From positions 1-26,261 of the forward strand of contig JANLPT010000046.1 of the NCBI GenBank assembly GCA_031367405.1: a stretch of DNA of 26,261 bases. The letters are read 5' to 3'. A program made the position numbers and the translations under genes. Below are positions 8,116-18,000 of the stretch, one piece after another; the stretch's first letter is position 1; every line of letters begins with the position of its first letter. The notes below the pieces were generated by a model. It made no database searches. It was not told where the DNA came from and worked only from the letters and a program-made list of their open reading frames with translations. The stretch is from JALHNI01 sp031367405. GTDB taxonomy: Bacteria > Acidobacteriota > Terriglobia > Bryobacterales > Bryobacteraceae.

Positions 8116-9483
8116 TTAAGGGCGCACCAGCGCGGCAAAGGCGGCGGCGATCATCGGGGCCGCCTCCGGGCCAATCGAATTCACCTCGCCGTACCAGCGC
8201 TTTGGCGCGTCTTGCAGCCAAGGCGCGTGATCATCCCATTCAGACTTCGGGATGATGTAACCGATTTCATCGTTTGCCAAGCCGAACAGCATCCGGAATG
8301 GCGCGTGCATTTGCGGCTTGATGGCCGCCTCCACTGCCGCCGTGGGAAAGTCCGCGCCCGCATATTTCTCGACCCCGCCCACGCTCAGCTCCGGGTACAG
8401 TTCGCCGGGAATCATGGCCGCTTCAAGCTTCACCTTTTTGCCGCGGGCCAGGCGCAGATAGCCCACCACCGTCTCACTGGTACCGTCCGGCCGGAAGGCC
8501 TTGCGCCCACCGTAAAGATTGGCCTGCGCTGCCTGGCGAAAGCCTTCATTGGCCACCGGAATCAGCACGCGTTTTTCGCGATATTCAATGCGATTCACCT
8601 TCGTGGGCTGGGCGTTATTGAGGGCGTCGTGGGCCAGGTCGGCGATGCGCTCGCCGATGGTCTCGGCAAAACGAAAGCTATCTTTGGGGGCCAAGGCGCG
8701 GGTGGTGGGGTCCATGATCTGGGCTCCCAGCGGCGATTGCATCCCGCCCACCGCCCCATTCATAAAGACGGCCACGCCGCCGCGCAACGTCTCCGTCACG
8801 CGGTAATACGCCGCCACATAGTCGGCGGAAATCTGGGTATTCGCTGACCCCAGAGCCTCCGGATGATTGGCCCAGTTAATCAACGTCGCGATGGTGCGAT
8901 TGCGGCCGTCCTTCACGGTCAGCGCGATCACCTCCTGGTCGTTCACCACGGGCGGGCGCGAGTCGTTGATGAAGCTTTTCAAGTCAGGGAATCCGGTGCG
9001 CGCCATGTACAGTTGCGCGCGCTTCATGCCGCGCACGGCGGCCACCACGGCTTCGATGCTACGCTGCACCACGAATTGGTTGTACGCCTCGTTGATGCCG
9101 GTGACACCCACCGTGGGCCCCCAAAGGCCCATCGTGTCCGGGCCTTCATGCGCATGCGTGGCCGCGATGATCACGTCCAGATCGCGCCCCACTTGCTGGC
9201 GGGCACCCTCCCGAATCTTTTCGACATCGTCGAGAAAGAGCCCGATCAGGTCGACGCCGCACAGCACGACGGGCTTTTGGCCTGTCGCCATCGCGAGGCA
9301 GCGGACGAACAGTTGATCGTGTACGCCGGTGGCGATCCGGTTATGGCCGAAGCCCGCCATATATACCGGCGCGGCCGAAGGACCGACGTCGGGCGTGATC
9401 CTCCGGTAGGCGGCACCCGCGCGAAAGGCCCCCGCTAGCGGGGTGACCAGAGCCAACATCAGCACCAAATAGTTGAGCTTCAT
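8116..9483 (-). CDS. Secreted neutral/alkaline ceramidase-like hydrolase
   Basis: A 455-residue protein with a signal peptide (about 1-19, MKLNYLVLMLALVTPLAGA). The mature part matches the N-terminal catalytic domain of neutral/alkaline non-lysosomal ceramidases, which cleave the N-acyl bond of ceramide. It has ATHAHEGPD (108-116, zinc-binding histidines), INWANHPE (202-209) and NGAVGG (242-247). Bacterial proteins of this size without the ceramidase C-terminal domain are common and often annotated only as ceramidase-domain proteins. Their substrates are mostly unknown and may be amide-linked lipids or other amides. I chose the ATG at 9483 because the signal peptide starts there. It is divergent from the sugar isomerase gene across 48 bp. 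The gene contains no copy of the GTAAGT word common elsewhere in the window. Confidence 0.85.
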   Translation of the reverse strand: MKLNYLVLMLALVTPLAGAFRAGAAYRRITPDVGPSAAPVYMAGFGHNRIATGVHDQLFVRCLAMATGQKPVVLCGVDLIGLFLDDVEKIREGARQQVGRDLDVIIAATHAHEGPDTMGLWGPTVGVTGINEAYNQFVVQRSIEAVVAAVRGMKRAQLYMARTGFPDLKSFINDSRPPVVNDQEVIALTVKDGRNRTIATLINWANHPEALGSANTQISADYVAAYYRVTETLRGGVAVFMNGAVGGMQSPLGAQIMDPTTRALAPKDSFRFAETIGERIADLAHDALNNAQPTKVNRIEYREKRVLIPVANEGFRQAAQANLYGGRKAFRPDGTSETVVGYLRLARGKKVKLEAAMIPGELYPELSVGGVEKYAGADFPTAAVEAAIKPQMHAPFRMLFGLANDEIGYIIPKSEWDDHAPWLQDAPKRWYGEVNSIGPEAAPMIAAAFAALVRP

Positions 9484-9531
9484 CCATCGGCCAGCATAGC
9501 AAGTGAATTGACGTACAATGAACCCACAGCC
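9484..9531. promoter_or_regulatory. Divergent promoter region
   Basis: These 48 bp separate two divergent genes and must hold both promoters. On the plus strand TACAAT (9514-9519) is a plausible -10 about twelve bases before the ATG at 9532. On the minus strand TATGCT (9494-9499) is a possible -10. No convincing -35 is seen for either and no Shine-Dalgarno sequence precedes the isomerase. Confidence 0.35.
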
Positions 9532-10581
9532 ATGGCACAAATCAAAGGACCCGCGATTTTCCTCGCGCAATTCATGGGCGATCAAGCGCCCTTCAACAGC
9601 TTGTCGAACATTACCAAGTGGGCCAAGGACCTCGGCTACCTCGCCGTGCAACTGCCCAGTTGGGACTCCCGCGTCATCGATCTGAAGAAGGCCGCCGACA
9701 GCAAGAGTTACTGCGACGACTTACGCGCGCAGTTGAACGGCTTGGAGATTACCGAGCTCGCTTGCCACCTGCAGGGGCAGCTGGTGGCCGTGCATCCGGC
9801 CTATGACGAAATGTTCGATGGCTTTGCCGACCCCAAGGTTCGCGGCGACTCGAAGGCTCGAACGCAATGGGCCGTCGAGCAACTGAAGCTGGTCTTCAAG
9901 GCTTCCAAAAACCTGGGCCTCACCGTGTGCCCCAGCTTCACGGGCGCGCTCGTCTGGCCGTTCCTTTATCCTTGGCCGCAACGCCCGGCTGGGCTGGTGG
10001 AAGAGGCATTTAAGGAGCTCGGCAAGCGCTGGAAGCCCCTGCTTGACTATGCCGACAAGATGGGCCAGGACGTGGCTTACGAGATTCATCCGGGCGAAGA
10101 CACGCACGACGGCGTCACCTTCGAAATGTTCCGCGAGGCGACCGGGAATCATCCCCGCGTGGCGATCAACTATGACCCGTCGCACTTCATTTTGCAATGC
10201 CTGGATTATGTTCGATTCATCGACACCTACGCGCCGTTCATCAAGGCCTTCCATGTGAAAGACGCCGAGTTCCGGCCCAATGAACGCTCGGGAGTCTATG
10301 GCGGGTTCCAAGGCTGGGCGCAGCGGCCGGGCCGCTTTCGTTCGCTCGGCGATGGGCAGGTGGATTTCAAACAAGTCTTCAGCCGCATGACGGCCATTGG
10401 CTATAAAAGCTGGGCGGTGCTGGAGTGGGAGTGCTGTTACAAAGACGCTTCGCAGGGCGCGGCGGAAGGTGCCCCCTTCATCGCCTCGCATCTGATCGAG
10501 CCGCCGTCGAAGGCCTTTGACGATTTTGCCGGCGTGGCGACCGACGTAAAGCGCAACCGGCGCACGCTGGGGTTGAAGTAA
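9532..10581 (+). CDS. Sugar phosphate isomerase/epimerase-like TIM barrel
   Basis: A 349-residue member of the xylose-isomerase-like TIM-barrel family (AP endonuclease 2 / IolE type). The expected divalent-metal ligands are visible: E184 in YEIHPGE, D215 in NYDPSH, H241 in AFHVKD and E298 in VLEWE. Such proteins isomerise or epimerise free or phosphorylated sugars and inositol derivatives, and they are greatly expanded in Acidobacteriota; the substrate here is unknown. I chose the ATG at 9532 over an in-frame ATG at 9508, because the protein begins in the usual way there. No signal peptide is seen, so it is probably cytoplasmic. The stop codon is directly followed by the start of the GlcG-like gene (10582), so the two are co-transcribed. 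Confidence 0.88.
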   Translation: MAQIKGPAIFLAQFMGDQAPFNSLSNITKWAKDLGYLAVQLPSWDSRVIDLKKAADSKSYCDDLRAQLNGLEITELACHLQGQLVAVHPAYDEMFDGFADPKVRGDSKARTQWAVEQLKLVFKASKNLGLTVCPSFTGALVWPFLYPWPQRPAGLVEEAFKELGKRWKPLLDYADKMGQDVAYEIHPGEDTHDGVTFEMFREATGNHPRVAINYDPSHFILQCLDYVRFIDTYAPFIKAFHVKDAEFRPNERSGVYGGFQGWAQRPGRFRSLGDGQVDFKQVFSRMTAIGYKSWAVLEWECCYKDASQGAAEGAPFIASHLIEPPSKAFDDFAGVATDVKRNRRTLGLK

Positions 10582-11034
10582 ATGCGTTACTTACTCTTCG
10601 TCCTCGCTCTGACGCTGCCCGCCGCCGACTTGACCACGAAAAAGTCACTCAATCTGGCCGTCATCAAAGAGATGGTGGTGGCCGCAGAAGCCGAAGCGGC
10701 CAAGCTCGGCGTGGAGGTCTCACTGGCCATCGTCGACGAAGCCGGTAATTTGCTCTACTTCCAAAAGCACGATAAGCCCGGACTGAATACCGTGACATTT
10801 GCCCAAAAGAAGGCGCGTTCCGCCGCGATTTACCGGCGCACGTCGAAGGTGCAGAACGAAGCGTTGACTAAGGGTAACCTCGCGATGCTCAGCATGCCGG
10901 ACGCTTTTCCGGTGCAAGGCGGCGTGCCAATTATGATCGACGGCCAATGCCTGGGCGCGGTGGGCGCGAGCGGTGCCACCAGTGAGCAGGACGAGCAGAT
11001 ATCGCAGGCCGCCATTAACGCGATCAAAAAGTAG
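10582..11034 (+). CDS. GlcG/HbpS-like protein with short signal peptide
   Basis: A 150-residue protein of the GlcG/HbpS/PduO C-terminal family (heme-degrading domain superfamily, DUF336). A hydrophobic leader (MRYLLFVLALTLPAADL) suggests export. The core shows the family pattern: a long helix (AEAEAAKLG), VSLAIVDEAGNLLYFQK, KARSAAIYRRTS, FPVQGGVPIMIDGQCLGAVGASGATSEQDEQ. Members bind heme or cobalamin, or have no known function; none can be chosen here. It starts at the base after the isomerase stop codon and ends 28 bp before the alpha/beta hydrolase ATG. Pairing with a sugar isomerase suggests a catabolic role, but that is inference. Confidence 0.85.
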   Translation: MRYLLFVLALTLPAADLTTKKSLNLAVIKEMVVAAEAEAAKLGVEVSLAIVDEAGNLLYFQKHDKPGLNTVTFAQKKARSAAIYRRTSKVQNEALTKGNLAMLSMPDAFPVQGGVPIMIDGQCLGAVGASGATSEQDEQISQAAINAIKK

Positions 11035-11062
11035 GGAACCTTCATTCCTGCGGCGGAGTCAG

Positions 11063-11863
11063 ATGAGTGAGGCAATGAATCTGGCTCTGCGCATTTTCGT
11101 TTATGTCATCGTCATTTGGGGCGCTGTGGCTCTGTTGGGCCGCAAGTTCAGATTCTTTCCGGACCCTGTGATCGCGGGCGAATTGCCCGCCGGCGCGGAA
11201 GCGGTAACCATCCAAACGCCGGATGGCGAACATCTGAGTGCCTGGTGGTTCAACGCACCCGGCGCGCCGCTAGCTACTCTTTACTTACACGGCAACGGCG
11301 GGTATCTCGCGGTTTACAGTGAGCACTTACTCGCCATCCGTCAGGCCGGCCATTCTTTGCTGATCATTGACTACCGGGGCTATGGCCAAAGTACCGGTTC
11401 GCCCAGCGAACAAGGGCTCTATACGGACGGCCAGGCCGGCTACCAGTGGTTGCGGCAGAAGGGCTATCCGGGCGAACGAATCATCTTACAAGGCCTTTCG
11501 CTCGGCACGGCGGTGGCGGTGGAGATCGCCAGCCGGAACAAGATCGGGGGCATGGTGCTCGAGGCACCGCTGTCGAGTGCGCGCGCGGTGGCGGCCAGCG
11601 TCCTCCCGATCATCGGTTGGACGTTGCCCCTCGGGTTCGACTCGATCGCCAAGATCCCCCGGCTGCAAGCGCCGTTATTAGTGATTCATGGCGGCCGCGA
11701 CCGCGTCATCAATCTCGCGCTGGGCCGCGATCTTTTTGCGGCGGCACCCGAGCCGAAGGAGTTCCTGCTGGTGCCGGGGGCGGGTCACGAAGATATTCCG
11801 ATGGTAGCCGGCTTGAAGTATCAAGCGGCACTGCAACGGCTCTATCAGCGCTGTTGCCGGTAG
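11063..11863 (+). CDS. Membrane-anchored alpha/beta hydrolase
   Basis: A 266-residue hydrolase of the BEM46/ABHD13-like kind. A single N-terminal membrane helix (about 7-25) anchors the enzyme. The oxyanion-hole motif YLHGNGG (74-80) and the nucleophile elbow GLSLG (144-148, S146) are followed by D213 (GGRDRV) and H242 (GAGHED), which complete the triad. The family includes esterases, depalmitoylases and peptidases; the substrate is unknown. I chose the ATG at 11063 because GGAG (11055-11058) precedes it at good distance and the membrane helix follows at once. The frame is open further upstream inside the GlcG gene, without family similarity. The gene lies 28 bp after the GlcG-like gene and 18 bp before the next one. 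Confidence 0.87.
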   Translation: MSEAMNLALRIFVYVIVIWGAVALLGRKFRFFPDPVIAGELPAGAEAVTIQTPDGEHLSAWWFNAPGAPLATLYLHGNGGYLAVYSEHLLAIRQAGHSLLIIDYRGYGQSTGSPSEQGLYTDGQAGYQWLRQKGYPGERIILQGLSLGTAVAVEIASRNKIGGMVLEAPLSSARAVAASVLPIIGWTLPLGFDSIAKIPRLQAPLLVIHGGRDRVINLALGRDLFAAAPEPKEFLLVPGAGHEDIPMVAGLKYQAALQRLYQRCCR

Positions 11864-11881
11864 TCCTGATAGCATGGCAAC

Positions 11882-13789
11882 GTGACTCGACTTGCCTTGC
11901 TGCTGCTCACCACGATTGCTTTCGCGCAGAAACCGCTGCCGCCGCCGGGCATCGTCATTCCGGCGGAAGAGCGGCTTCAGCTGGAAGCGGAACTGGCCCG
12001 TTTGCGTTCCGCGATGGGGCCCATCCAGGCTTCGCCGCAATACAACGACGTCGCCGTGATTGAGCGCGCTGTCGCATCGGCACTGCGCTACAACGAATTC
12101 TACTTGCCTGCCGAATTCGCCCGCGCCCACGACTTACTCGCTTACGCGATGGAGCGGGCCGAACACCTGGCGGCCGGTAGCGCGCCCTGGACTCGCGCTC
12201 AGGGCTTAATCCCCCTGGGCTATCAATCGAAGCTGGATGACAGCATCCAACCCTATGGCTTAGTGGTGCCGCCGAGTTACTCGGCCGACGCGCCGCGTAA
12301 GTGGCGGCTGGACATTTGGCTGCACGGCCGCGGCGATACTCTGAGCGAGCTCGCCTTTCTCTGGCAACGTTTGAATAACGCGGGCGAGTTCACGCCGCGC
12401 GACACCATTGTGCTGCACTTATACGGCCGCTACTGTAACGCGAGTAAGTTCGCCGGGGAAGTGGACCTGCTGGAAGCGCTCGCCGACGTCAAGCGCCGCT
12501 ACGCGATCGACGAGAATCGCATTCTGGTGCGCGGCTTCTCCATGGGCGGCGCGTCAGTTTGGCATTTGGGTGCCCATTTCGCCAGCCAATTCGCCGTCGC
12601 CGCCCCGGGCGCAGGCTTTGCGGAGACGGCGCAATATCAGAAGATGACTCCGGAGGCCGTGAAGGCGCTGCCGCTTTGGGAGCGGCAACTCTTCCATTGG
12701 TACGATGCCACTGACTACGCCGCTAACTTCTATCAATTGCCCTTAGTAGCTTACTCGGGCGAGATCGATAAACAGATGCAAGCCGCACTCATGATGGGCA
12801 AGGCTCTGGAGGGCGAGGGGCTCTCACTGACTCACGTGATTGGGCCCAACACCGAGCACAAGTATCATCCCGATTCAAAAGTGGAAATCAGCCAACGTGT
12901 GGATGCCTTAGCCGCTCGAGGCCGCTCACCTGTGCCGCGTAAGTTGCGTTTCGTCACTTACACGCTGCGCTATCACGAAATGCGCTGGCTCTCCGTCGAA
13001 GCACTCGAGACACATTGGGACCGCGCGCGGGTCGAGGCCGAGATCCGCGAGCCGGGCTTTTTCACGCTCCGTACGGAAAACGTAAAAGCCTTCCGGTTGC
13101 ACTTTGGCCCCGGTGAATATCCTTTTGAGCCCGAGGTGAAACCGACGGTGACCATCAACGGTGCCGCTGTCCGTTGGCCCCATGGCGCATCGACTGATTT
13201 GAGTTGGTCGGCCGAGTTTCATCGCGAAGGCATTCAGTGGGTAGCTGGACCGGGGAAAGCGCCGCTTGCCAAGCGCCCCGGCTTGCAGGGCCCCATCGAC
13301 GACGCTTTTCTGAGCCGCTTCTTGTTTGTGCGGCCTACCGGAACAGCGCGCGACCCGCAGTTGGGCGCTTGGGCGGCCAGCGAAATGGAGCGCGCTATGA
13401 AGCGTTGGCGCGGCATCTTTCGCGGCGAAGTCCGCGTGAAGGACGATATCCAAGTTACGGAGGCTGATTTGGCCGAAAGTAACCTGATTCTGTGGGGCGA
13501 CGCGGGCAGCAATCAGTTGATTGCGCGCATCGCCGGCCAGCTGCCCCTGAAGGCTGAGGCGGGCCAAGCCGTCGTGATGGTGTATCCGAATCCGTTGGCT
13601 CCGGCGCGCTATGTGGTGCTGAATAGCGGCTTCACTTTTCGCGAAGACTCTGACGCCACCAACTCGCGCCAGATTCCGATTTTGCCGGACTGGGCGATTA
13701 TTGACCTATCGACGCCACCGGACAAGCATTGGCCCGGTAAGGTGTTGAAGGCTGGCTTCTTTGACGAAGAATGGAAATTGAAGCCGTAG
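11882..13789 (+). CDS. Secreted prolyl-oligopeptidase/esterase-like alpha/beta hydrolase
   Basis: A 635-residue protein with a signal peptide (about 1-15, MTRLALLLLTTIAFA). An alpha-helical region (about 25-100) is followed by an alpha/beta-hydrolase core. DIWLHGRGD (144-152) is the oxyanion region and RGFSMGGAS (217-225, S220) the nucleophile elbow. GEIDKQM (around 296) and TEHKYHPD (around 328) are candidate acid and base positions. The last 300 residues form a separate, largely beta domain. This layout occurs in secreted peptidases or feruloyl-esterase-like enzymes of planctomycetes and acidobacteria. The start is GTG at 11882, selected by the signal peptide; no in-frame ATG fits. It ends only 3 bp from the convergent PL22-like gene, leaving no room for a dedicated terminator. 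Confidence 0.8.
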   Translation: MTRLALLLLTTIAFAQKPLPPPGIVIPAEERLQLEAELARLRSAMGPIQASPQYNDVAVIERAVASALRYNEFYLPAEFARAHDLLAYAMERAEHLAAGSAPWTRAQGLIPLGYQSKLDDSIQPYGLVVPPSYSADAPRKWRLDIWLHGRGDTLSELAFLWQRLNNAGEFTPRDTIVLHLYGRYCNASKFAGEVDLLEALADVKRRYAIDENRILVRGFSMGGASVWHLGAHFASQFAVAAPGAGFAETAQYQKMTPEAVKALPLWERQLFHWYDATDYAANFYQLPLVAYSGEIDKQMQAALMMGKALEGEGLSLTHVIGPNTEHKYHPDSKVEISQRVDALAARGRSPVPRKLRFVTYTLRYHEMRWLSVEALETHWDRARVEAEIREPGFFTLRTENVKAFRLHFGPGEYPFEPEVKPTVTINGAAVRWPHGASTDLSWSAEFHREGIQWVAGPGKAPLAKRPGLQGPIDDAFLSRFLFVRPTGTARDPQLGAWAASEMERAMKRWRGIFRGEVRVKDDIQVTEADLAESNLILWGDAGSNQLIARIAGQLPLKAEAGQAVVMVYPNPLAPARYVVLNSGFTFREDSDATNSRQIPILPDWAIIDLSTPPDKHWPGKVLKAGFFDEEWKLKP

Positions 13790-13792
13790 CGC

Positions 13793-15052
13793 CTACTCAG
13801 ATTTAGCCGCCTGTGCTTTCGCCACCTCAACCGCAAACACATAGGTGGGCCCAAACATATTCGACCGGAAGACGACCCACTTCTGGTCGGGCGTAAAGCT
13901 GACATTGGGTTCCAGCCGGTATTGATGCTTCGCCATATTCACGAGCTTCTCGGACCGCAACACTCCCGGCTGAACGAATTCCTTATTATCGAGGCCCTTA
14001 TTGGGGAGTAACTCGGGACGGAACAAGTAGATCCATTGCCCATCGGCCGCTCTGGCCACCTGGCCCGGATCGCCACCGTCGCCAGTGAGCAAGCTGCCAT
14101 CTTTCGTCACGTTGAAATGAATCGACCATTCATTCCGCGCCAAATGGTACTGCCGCCGGCTTCCGTTGGCCACGTCGTAAGTCGCGAGCCAAAAGTCTTC
14201 GCCCCGCGGAGTTTGTAAGTCATACCAGATCGTCTTGCCATCCGGTGCCCAAAATTCGTGGCCAAAAATTTCCATGGCCATCGTTCGCGTATGCAATTTC
14301 TTGATCTGCGAACCGTCCGTGCGCATGGACCAGATGCGGTCCACTTTGTGCCAAGGCCCTTCATGGCAGAACATAAGGAGCGTCGGGTCCGTCGGTGAGA
14401 ATAGTAAGTGATTCAACCAGTCGGTGGACCGATGGATCGTCTTCACTTCGCCCGTTTGAATGTTCAAAGTATAGAGGCCCAACGGCAGCCGGGCCGCCAA
14501 CCGGTCCTCCATCATCTGGCCCTTGTTACGCGGCTGATCCAGCGGGTGACCCTGAGCCGCAGCTGCCGCAGTCGCTGCGCCTGCCGCCGGGCGCTGATTG
14601 TTATAGTCCTGGCCAGCGCCCTCCACGTAAGTACCCGCTAACAGCGTTTCATCGGCATTCACTGTCGAAATCCCGCCCCGCGGAGGCAACGCGGCAATCT
14701 TCTTCGTCTCCCCCGAATCGACATCGGTAAAGTAAGCGGCATTCTCCCGGATGTAATAAACCCTCTGACTTTTGCGTCCTGCATCGATCAGCCGCACACG
14801 GCCCTTTACTACTTGGCGAGCCTGCTTCGTCGCCAAATCCAAAACTGAGATTCCATCCGGCGTCGTGTAAACCAGCCGCTTACCGTCCGCCGTGTAGCCG
14901 TTTTGATTGAAATACAAAGACGCACTACCCGGCTCATCCGTCAACCGGACCACGCGATGCCCCGTGTCTGGATCCACCCACGACTTAGGCGGCGTTGCGG
15001 CCGGCGATTCCTGTGCGGCCAGTACCAATAAAATGAGAGACGTCATTCCCAA
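13793..15052 (-). CDS. Oligogalacturonate-lyase-like (PL22) beta-propeller protein
   Basis: A 419-residue protein with a short hydrophobic leader (MGMTSLILLVLAAQE), probably exported. It has the repeated propeller blades of family PL22: DLATKQARQVV, LNHLLFSPTDP (213-223), MFCHEGPWHKVDRIW (227-241), GHEFWAPDGKTIWYD (264-278) and VSFTPDQKWVVFRS (384-397). PL22 enzymes split unsaturated oligogalacturonides, using a histidine base and a metal held by Gln/His residues in the last blades. The usual HPH just before the final SFTPD appears here as EPNV, so the metal site may be altered. An alanine-rich insert (155-167) interrupts one loop. The gene follows the TonB-dependent receptor by 10 bp, so uptake and processing of one oligosaccharide is likely. 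It could also be a non-catalytic binding protein. Confidence 0.82.
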   Translation of the reverse strand: MGMTSLILLVLAAQESPAATPPKSWVDPDTGHRVVRLTDEPGSASLYFNQNGYTADGKRLVYTTPDGISVLDLATKQARQVVKGRVRLIDAGRKSQRVYYIRENAAYFTDVDSGETKKIAALPPRGGISTVNADETLLAGTYVEGAGQDYNNQRPAAGAATAAAAAQGHPLDQPRNKGQMMEDRLAARLPLGLYTLNIQTGEVKTIHRSTDWLNHLLFSPTDPTLLMFCHEGPWHKVDRIWSMRTDGSQIKKLHTRTMAMEIFGHEFWAPDGKTIWYDLQTPRGEDFWLATYDVANGSRRQYHLARNEWSIHFNVTKDGSLLTGDGGDPGQVARAADGQWIYLFRPELLPNKGLDNKEFVQPGVLRSEKLVNMAKHQYRLEPNVSFTPDQKWVVFRSNMFGPTYVFAVEVAKAQAAKSE

Positions 15053-15062
15053 TTACTCCCGT

Positions 15063-18000
15063 CTAGAACTGCAATTTTAACGCTAACTGAAACGAGCGAG
15101 CCGAATTCTGCTGGCCAGTGATCCGTCCGAAGTTCGCATTGTTAATATCAAGCGATGCCGGACCGTTGAAGAACACCGAGTTCGTGATATTAAAGCCTTC
15201 CACGGAGAAGTTCAAGCGGACTCGCTCCCAAATCTTGAACTCGCGCGTCACACTGACATCCTCGTTCCAGAATCCTGGTCCCACCAAGCCATATGAGCCA
15301 GCGCCCGGCGTATTGCCATAAGCGTAAGCGGCGGGATTCTGAAAGGCGGTTTTGTCGAGGAAGATCGGCCGCGCGCCAAGTAAGTCGCCTGAGCCCCAGT
15401 CGCCGTTAATGCGCACGGAGCCGGTAAAGGCCGGATGGTACGACGCGCGGCAACCGCCCGCGTTCGGCAAGGTGCAAGACGCGCCGATAATGCCATAGGG
15501 CAGGCCCGACCGGATACGAGTAATACTAGAGAGACGCCAGCCATTCGCCGCCGCCTTGGCCCAACTACTCTGCAAACCAAACTTAGTCTGGTAAACCACC
15601 ATCGCGTTAAAAACATGGCGACGGTCACTCTCCCCGTGCGTCTTTTCGTTCTGCCACGCATAACCTGAGCGGCCGGCGTTCGCATCTGAAAGAGTCTTAC
15701 TCCAAGTGTGGTTAACGTTAAAAGTGAGTCCGCTGGAGAAGCGCTTGGAGAGTGTCAATTGCAACGAGTTATAGTTCGAACTCGCCAAATTGACAAAGTC
15801 CGCCGTCACTCCGGAATACTGCGGAAAGGGTCGCAACATTTGCGCGAAGGTGCCACGGAAGTTCGCGTATGGTAAGTTAATTCCCGGGACAATCGCCCGC
15901 GCCGACTGCAGGGAGGCTGGCGTTACCTGAGCCGTTAGTATGTTGCCCAAAGCCAGATACTCCGGGCGAATCTGCCCGGACCAAATGCCCAATCCACCGC
16001 CGCGCAGTAACTTTCCGTTGCCGCCCACATAGCCCGCCGTCAACGTCATCGACGAAGAGATCGCGCGTTGAAGGGAAAAATTCCAATTCTGATAGCGCGG
16101 AGGCCGGGCACCTTCTTCCGGGTTATCCCACCCGACCGATCCGCCGGTCGGGCGATCGGTGGTAAATCCCGTATTCAAAGTCGCATCGAAGAAAGGGGGC
16201 CGCTGGTAAGCCGGAACGCCGTCGTTCCAATTGAAGGCCGGGCTGAAAGAATCTACCGACACAAAGCCCGGCGACGCCGTAAAGCCAAGCTTGCCGGTGC
16301 CCTCGCGCGCCCCGCCACGCCCGCCCACCGCGCCGTGCCGGCTGTACATGACGCCATAAGCGGCCCGCACCACCGTCTTATCGTTTAAACGATACGCAAA
16401 GCCCAGGCGAGGCCCGAAATTACCTAATTGCGTCTTGATTCGGGTGCTGCAGTTACAGTAGAGCGGGTCACCGCCCTTGCCGCCAAATTGCAACCCGCCC
16501 TTAAACCCTTGTAGTAAATTATTTGGCACATCGGGGTTAAACCACGACACCCGATCCGCTACCTCGACATAGGGCTGCATGATGTCATGCCGCAGGCCAA
16601 TGTTGAGGGTTAACTTATTAGTTATCTTCCAGTCGTCGCCCACCCACCAGGAGTAAGTGCGGTAACGGGCACCGGAGGTGACTACGGAATCCTCGCTCAC
16701 CGATGCTGAGGCCAGATTGCCCATCAGATAGCTGGCATAAGAATTGCCCGACGCGTTATTCAGCGCGCCATTATTGAAGCCCGCAGTCTGCGCGTTGCCA
16801 AAGGAGCTGACAAAAAGTGTGCCGTCGAAACGCGCACGATAGTTATCCTGCAAGCGCTGATGCTGGAAACCGGCTTTGATCGAGTGCGAACCCCGGATCC
16901 ACTGAAAGCTATCCTGCAAAGTAAAGTTGTTCAGCGCATCCAGAAAGGGGCGGGCATCGGTGCCGCGCCAACCAGCCGGCGCATTTGGCCCACCGAATGC
17001 CACCTCGGGAAACGACTGCGCCGCGTCGCCCGGCGGCAAGCCTTTAATGCCCGCCTTTTCCACCCAGTTACCGCCAATGGTCGGATTCGTGATGGGCACA
17101 TTCAACCGGGACGCGCCAAAGTTAATTTGATTCAGCATCGTCGAGTTGATCACCCAGGTGTGCTTCAGCTGGCCCACCGTCGGCAGCTCCCGCACCACGC
17201 GAGTTACTACGTAGGGCAGCGGCAATGGCACCGGGTTACCGCGCACTGGACCACTCTGATCGTGCGCCCCCCGCGTCACTAACAACGTAAACCGGTGCGC
17301 CTGCGTCAGATTCCAATCCACCTTCGCCGTCAGATTTTCGTTATCGAAACCAATGCCTGTGTTATTCGCCAGATAGTTACTCGCGATGCCCGGCAGATTC
17401 GGCTGCGGCAGCCCTTCCTGGAAGAACTTCGAGGCGGGGCTCAGCCGGCTGGCCGGTATCACATTGCCAGGAAATTGCGTGCGGGTGCAGTTCACGCCCG
17501 CCGGACAATTTGTGCTCAACGGATCGAAGATGCCACCCGGCAATTCGCCAAAATCTCCCGTCCGCATGCGGGTGGTCGGCAGCGTCACGAATTGCGAATC
17601 GGTGGCCACGCGGTACTTATAGCCGTCGTAGGCGCCGAAAAAGAAAATCTTATTGCGCTGGATGGGGCCGCCGAAAGTAAATCCGTATTGATTCTGATTC
17701 TGCTGCGGCCGCACCGGCGAAAAGAAACTACGTGCATCGAGTTTTGTATTCCGCAGATACTCATACAACGACCCGTGGAACTGATTGGTCCCCGACTTTA
17801 CCGTGTAATTCTCCGATCCCTGCCCATTGAACTCCACTGACTGGCCACTGGTTTCCACCTGAAACTGCTCCACCGATTCCACCGACACCGCAAACTGCAT
17901 CGCCCGGCTCTCGCCCTGCCGTACCGCGTCCGTTACGGGTAGGCCCTCAATGTAGACGTCTTTAGAAAAACTCTGCCCGCCGTTAATAAAACCAAAGGTC

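Noticed and set aside
8050..8847. 265-codon open frame on the plus strand
   Set aside because: It lies opposite the ceramidase-like gene, which has signal peptide and zinc motifs; the frame shows no family features.
9721..10491. 256-codon open frame on the minus strand
   Set aside because: Antisense to the TIM-barrel isomerase, whose metal ligands are all present; no motif in the reverse frame.
13780..13800. Terminator between the convergent esterase-like and PL22-like genes
   Set aside because: Only 3 bp separate the stop codons and no hairpin with a T-run is visible.
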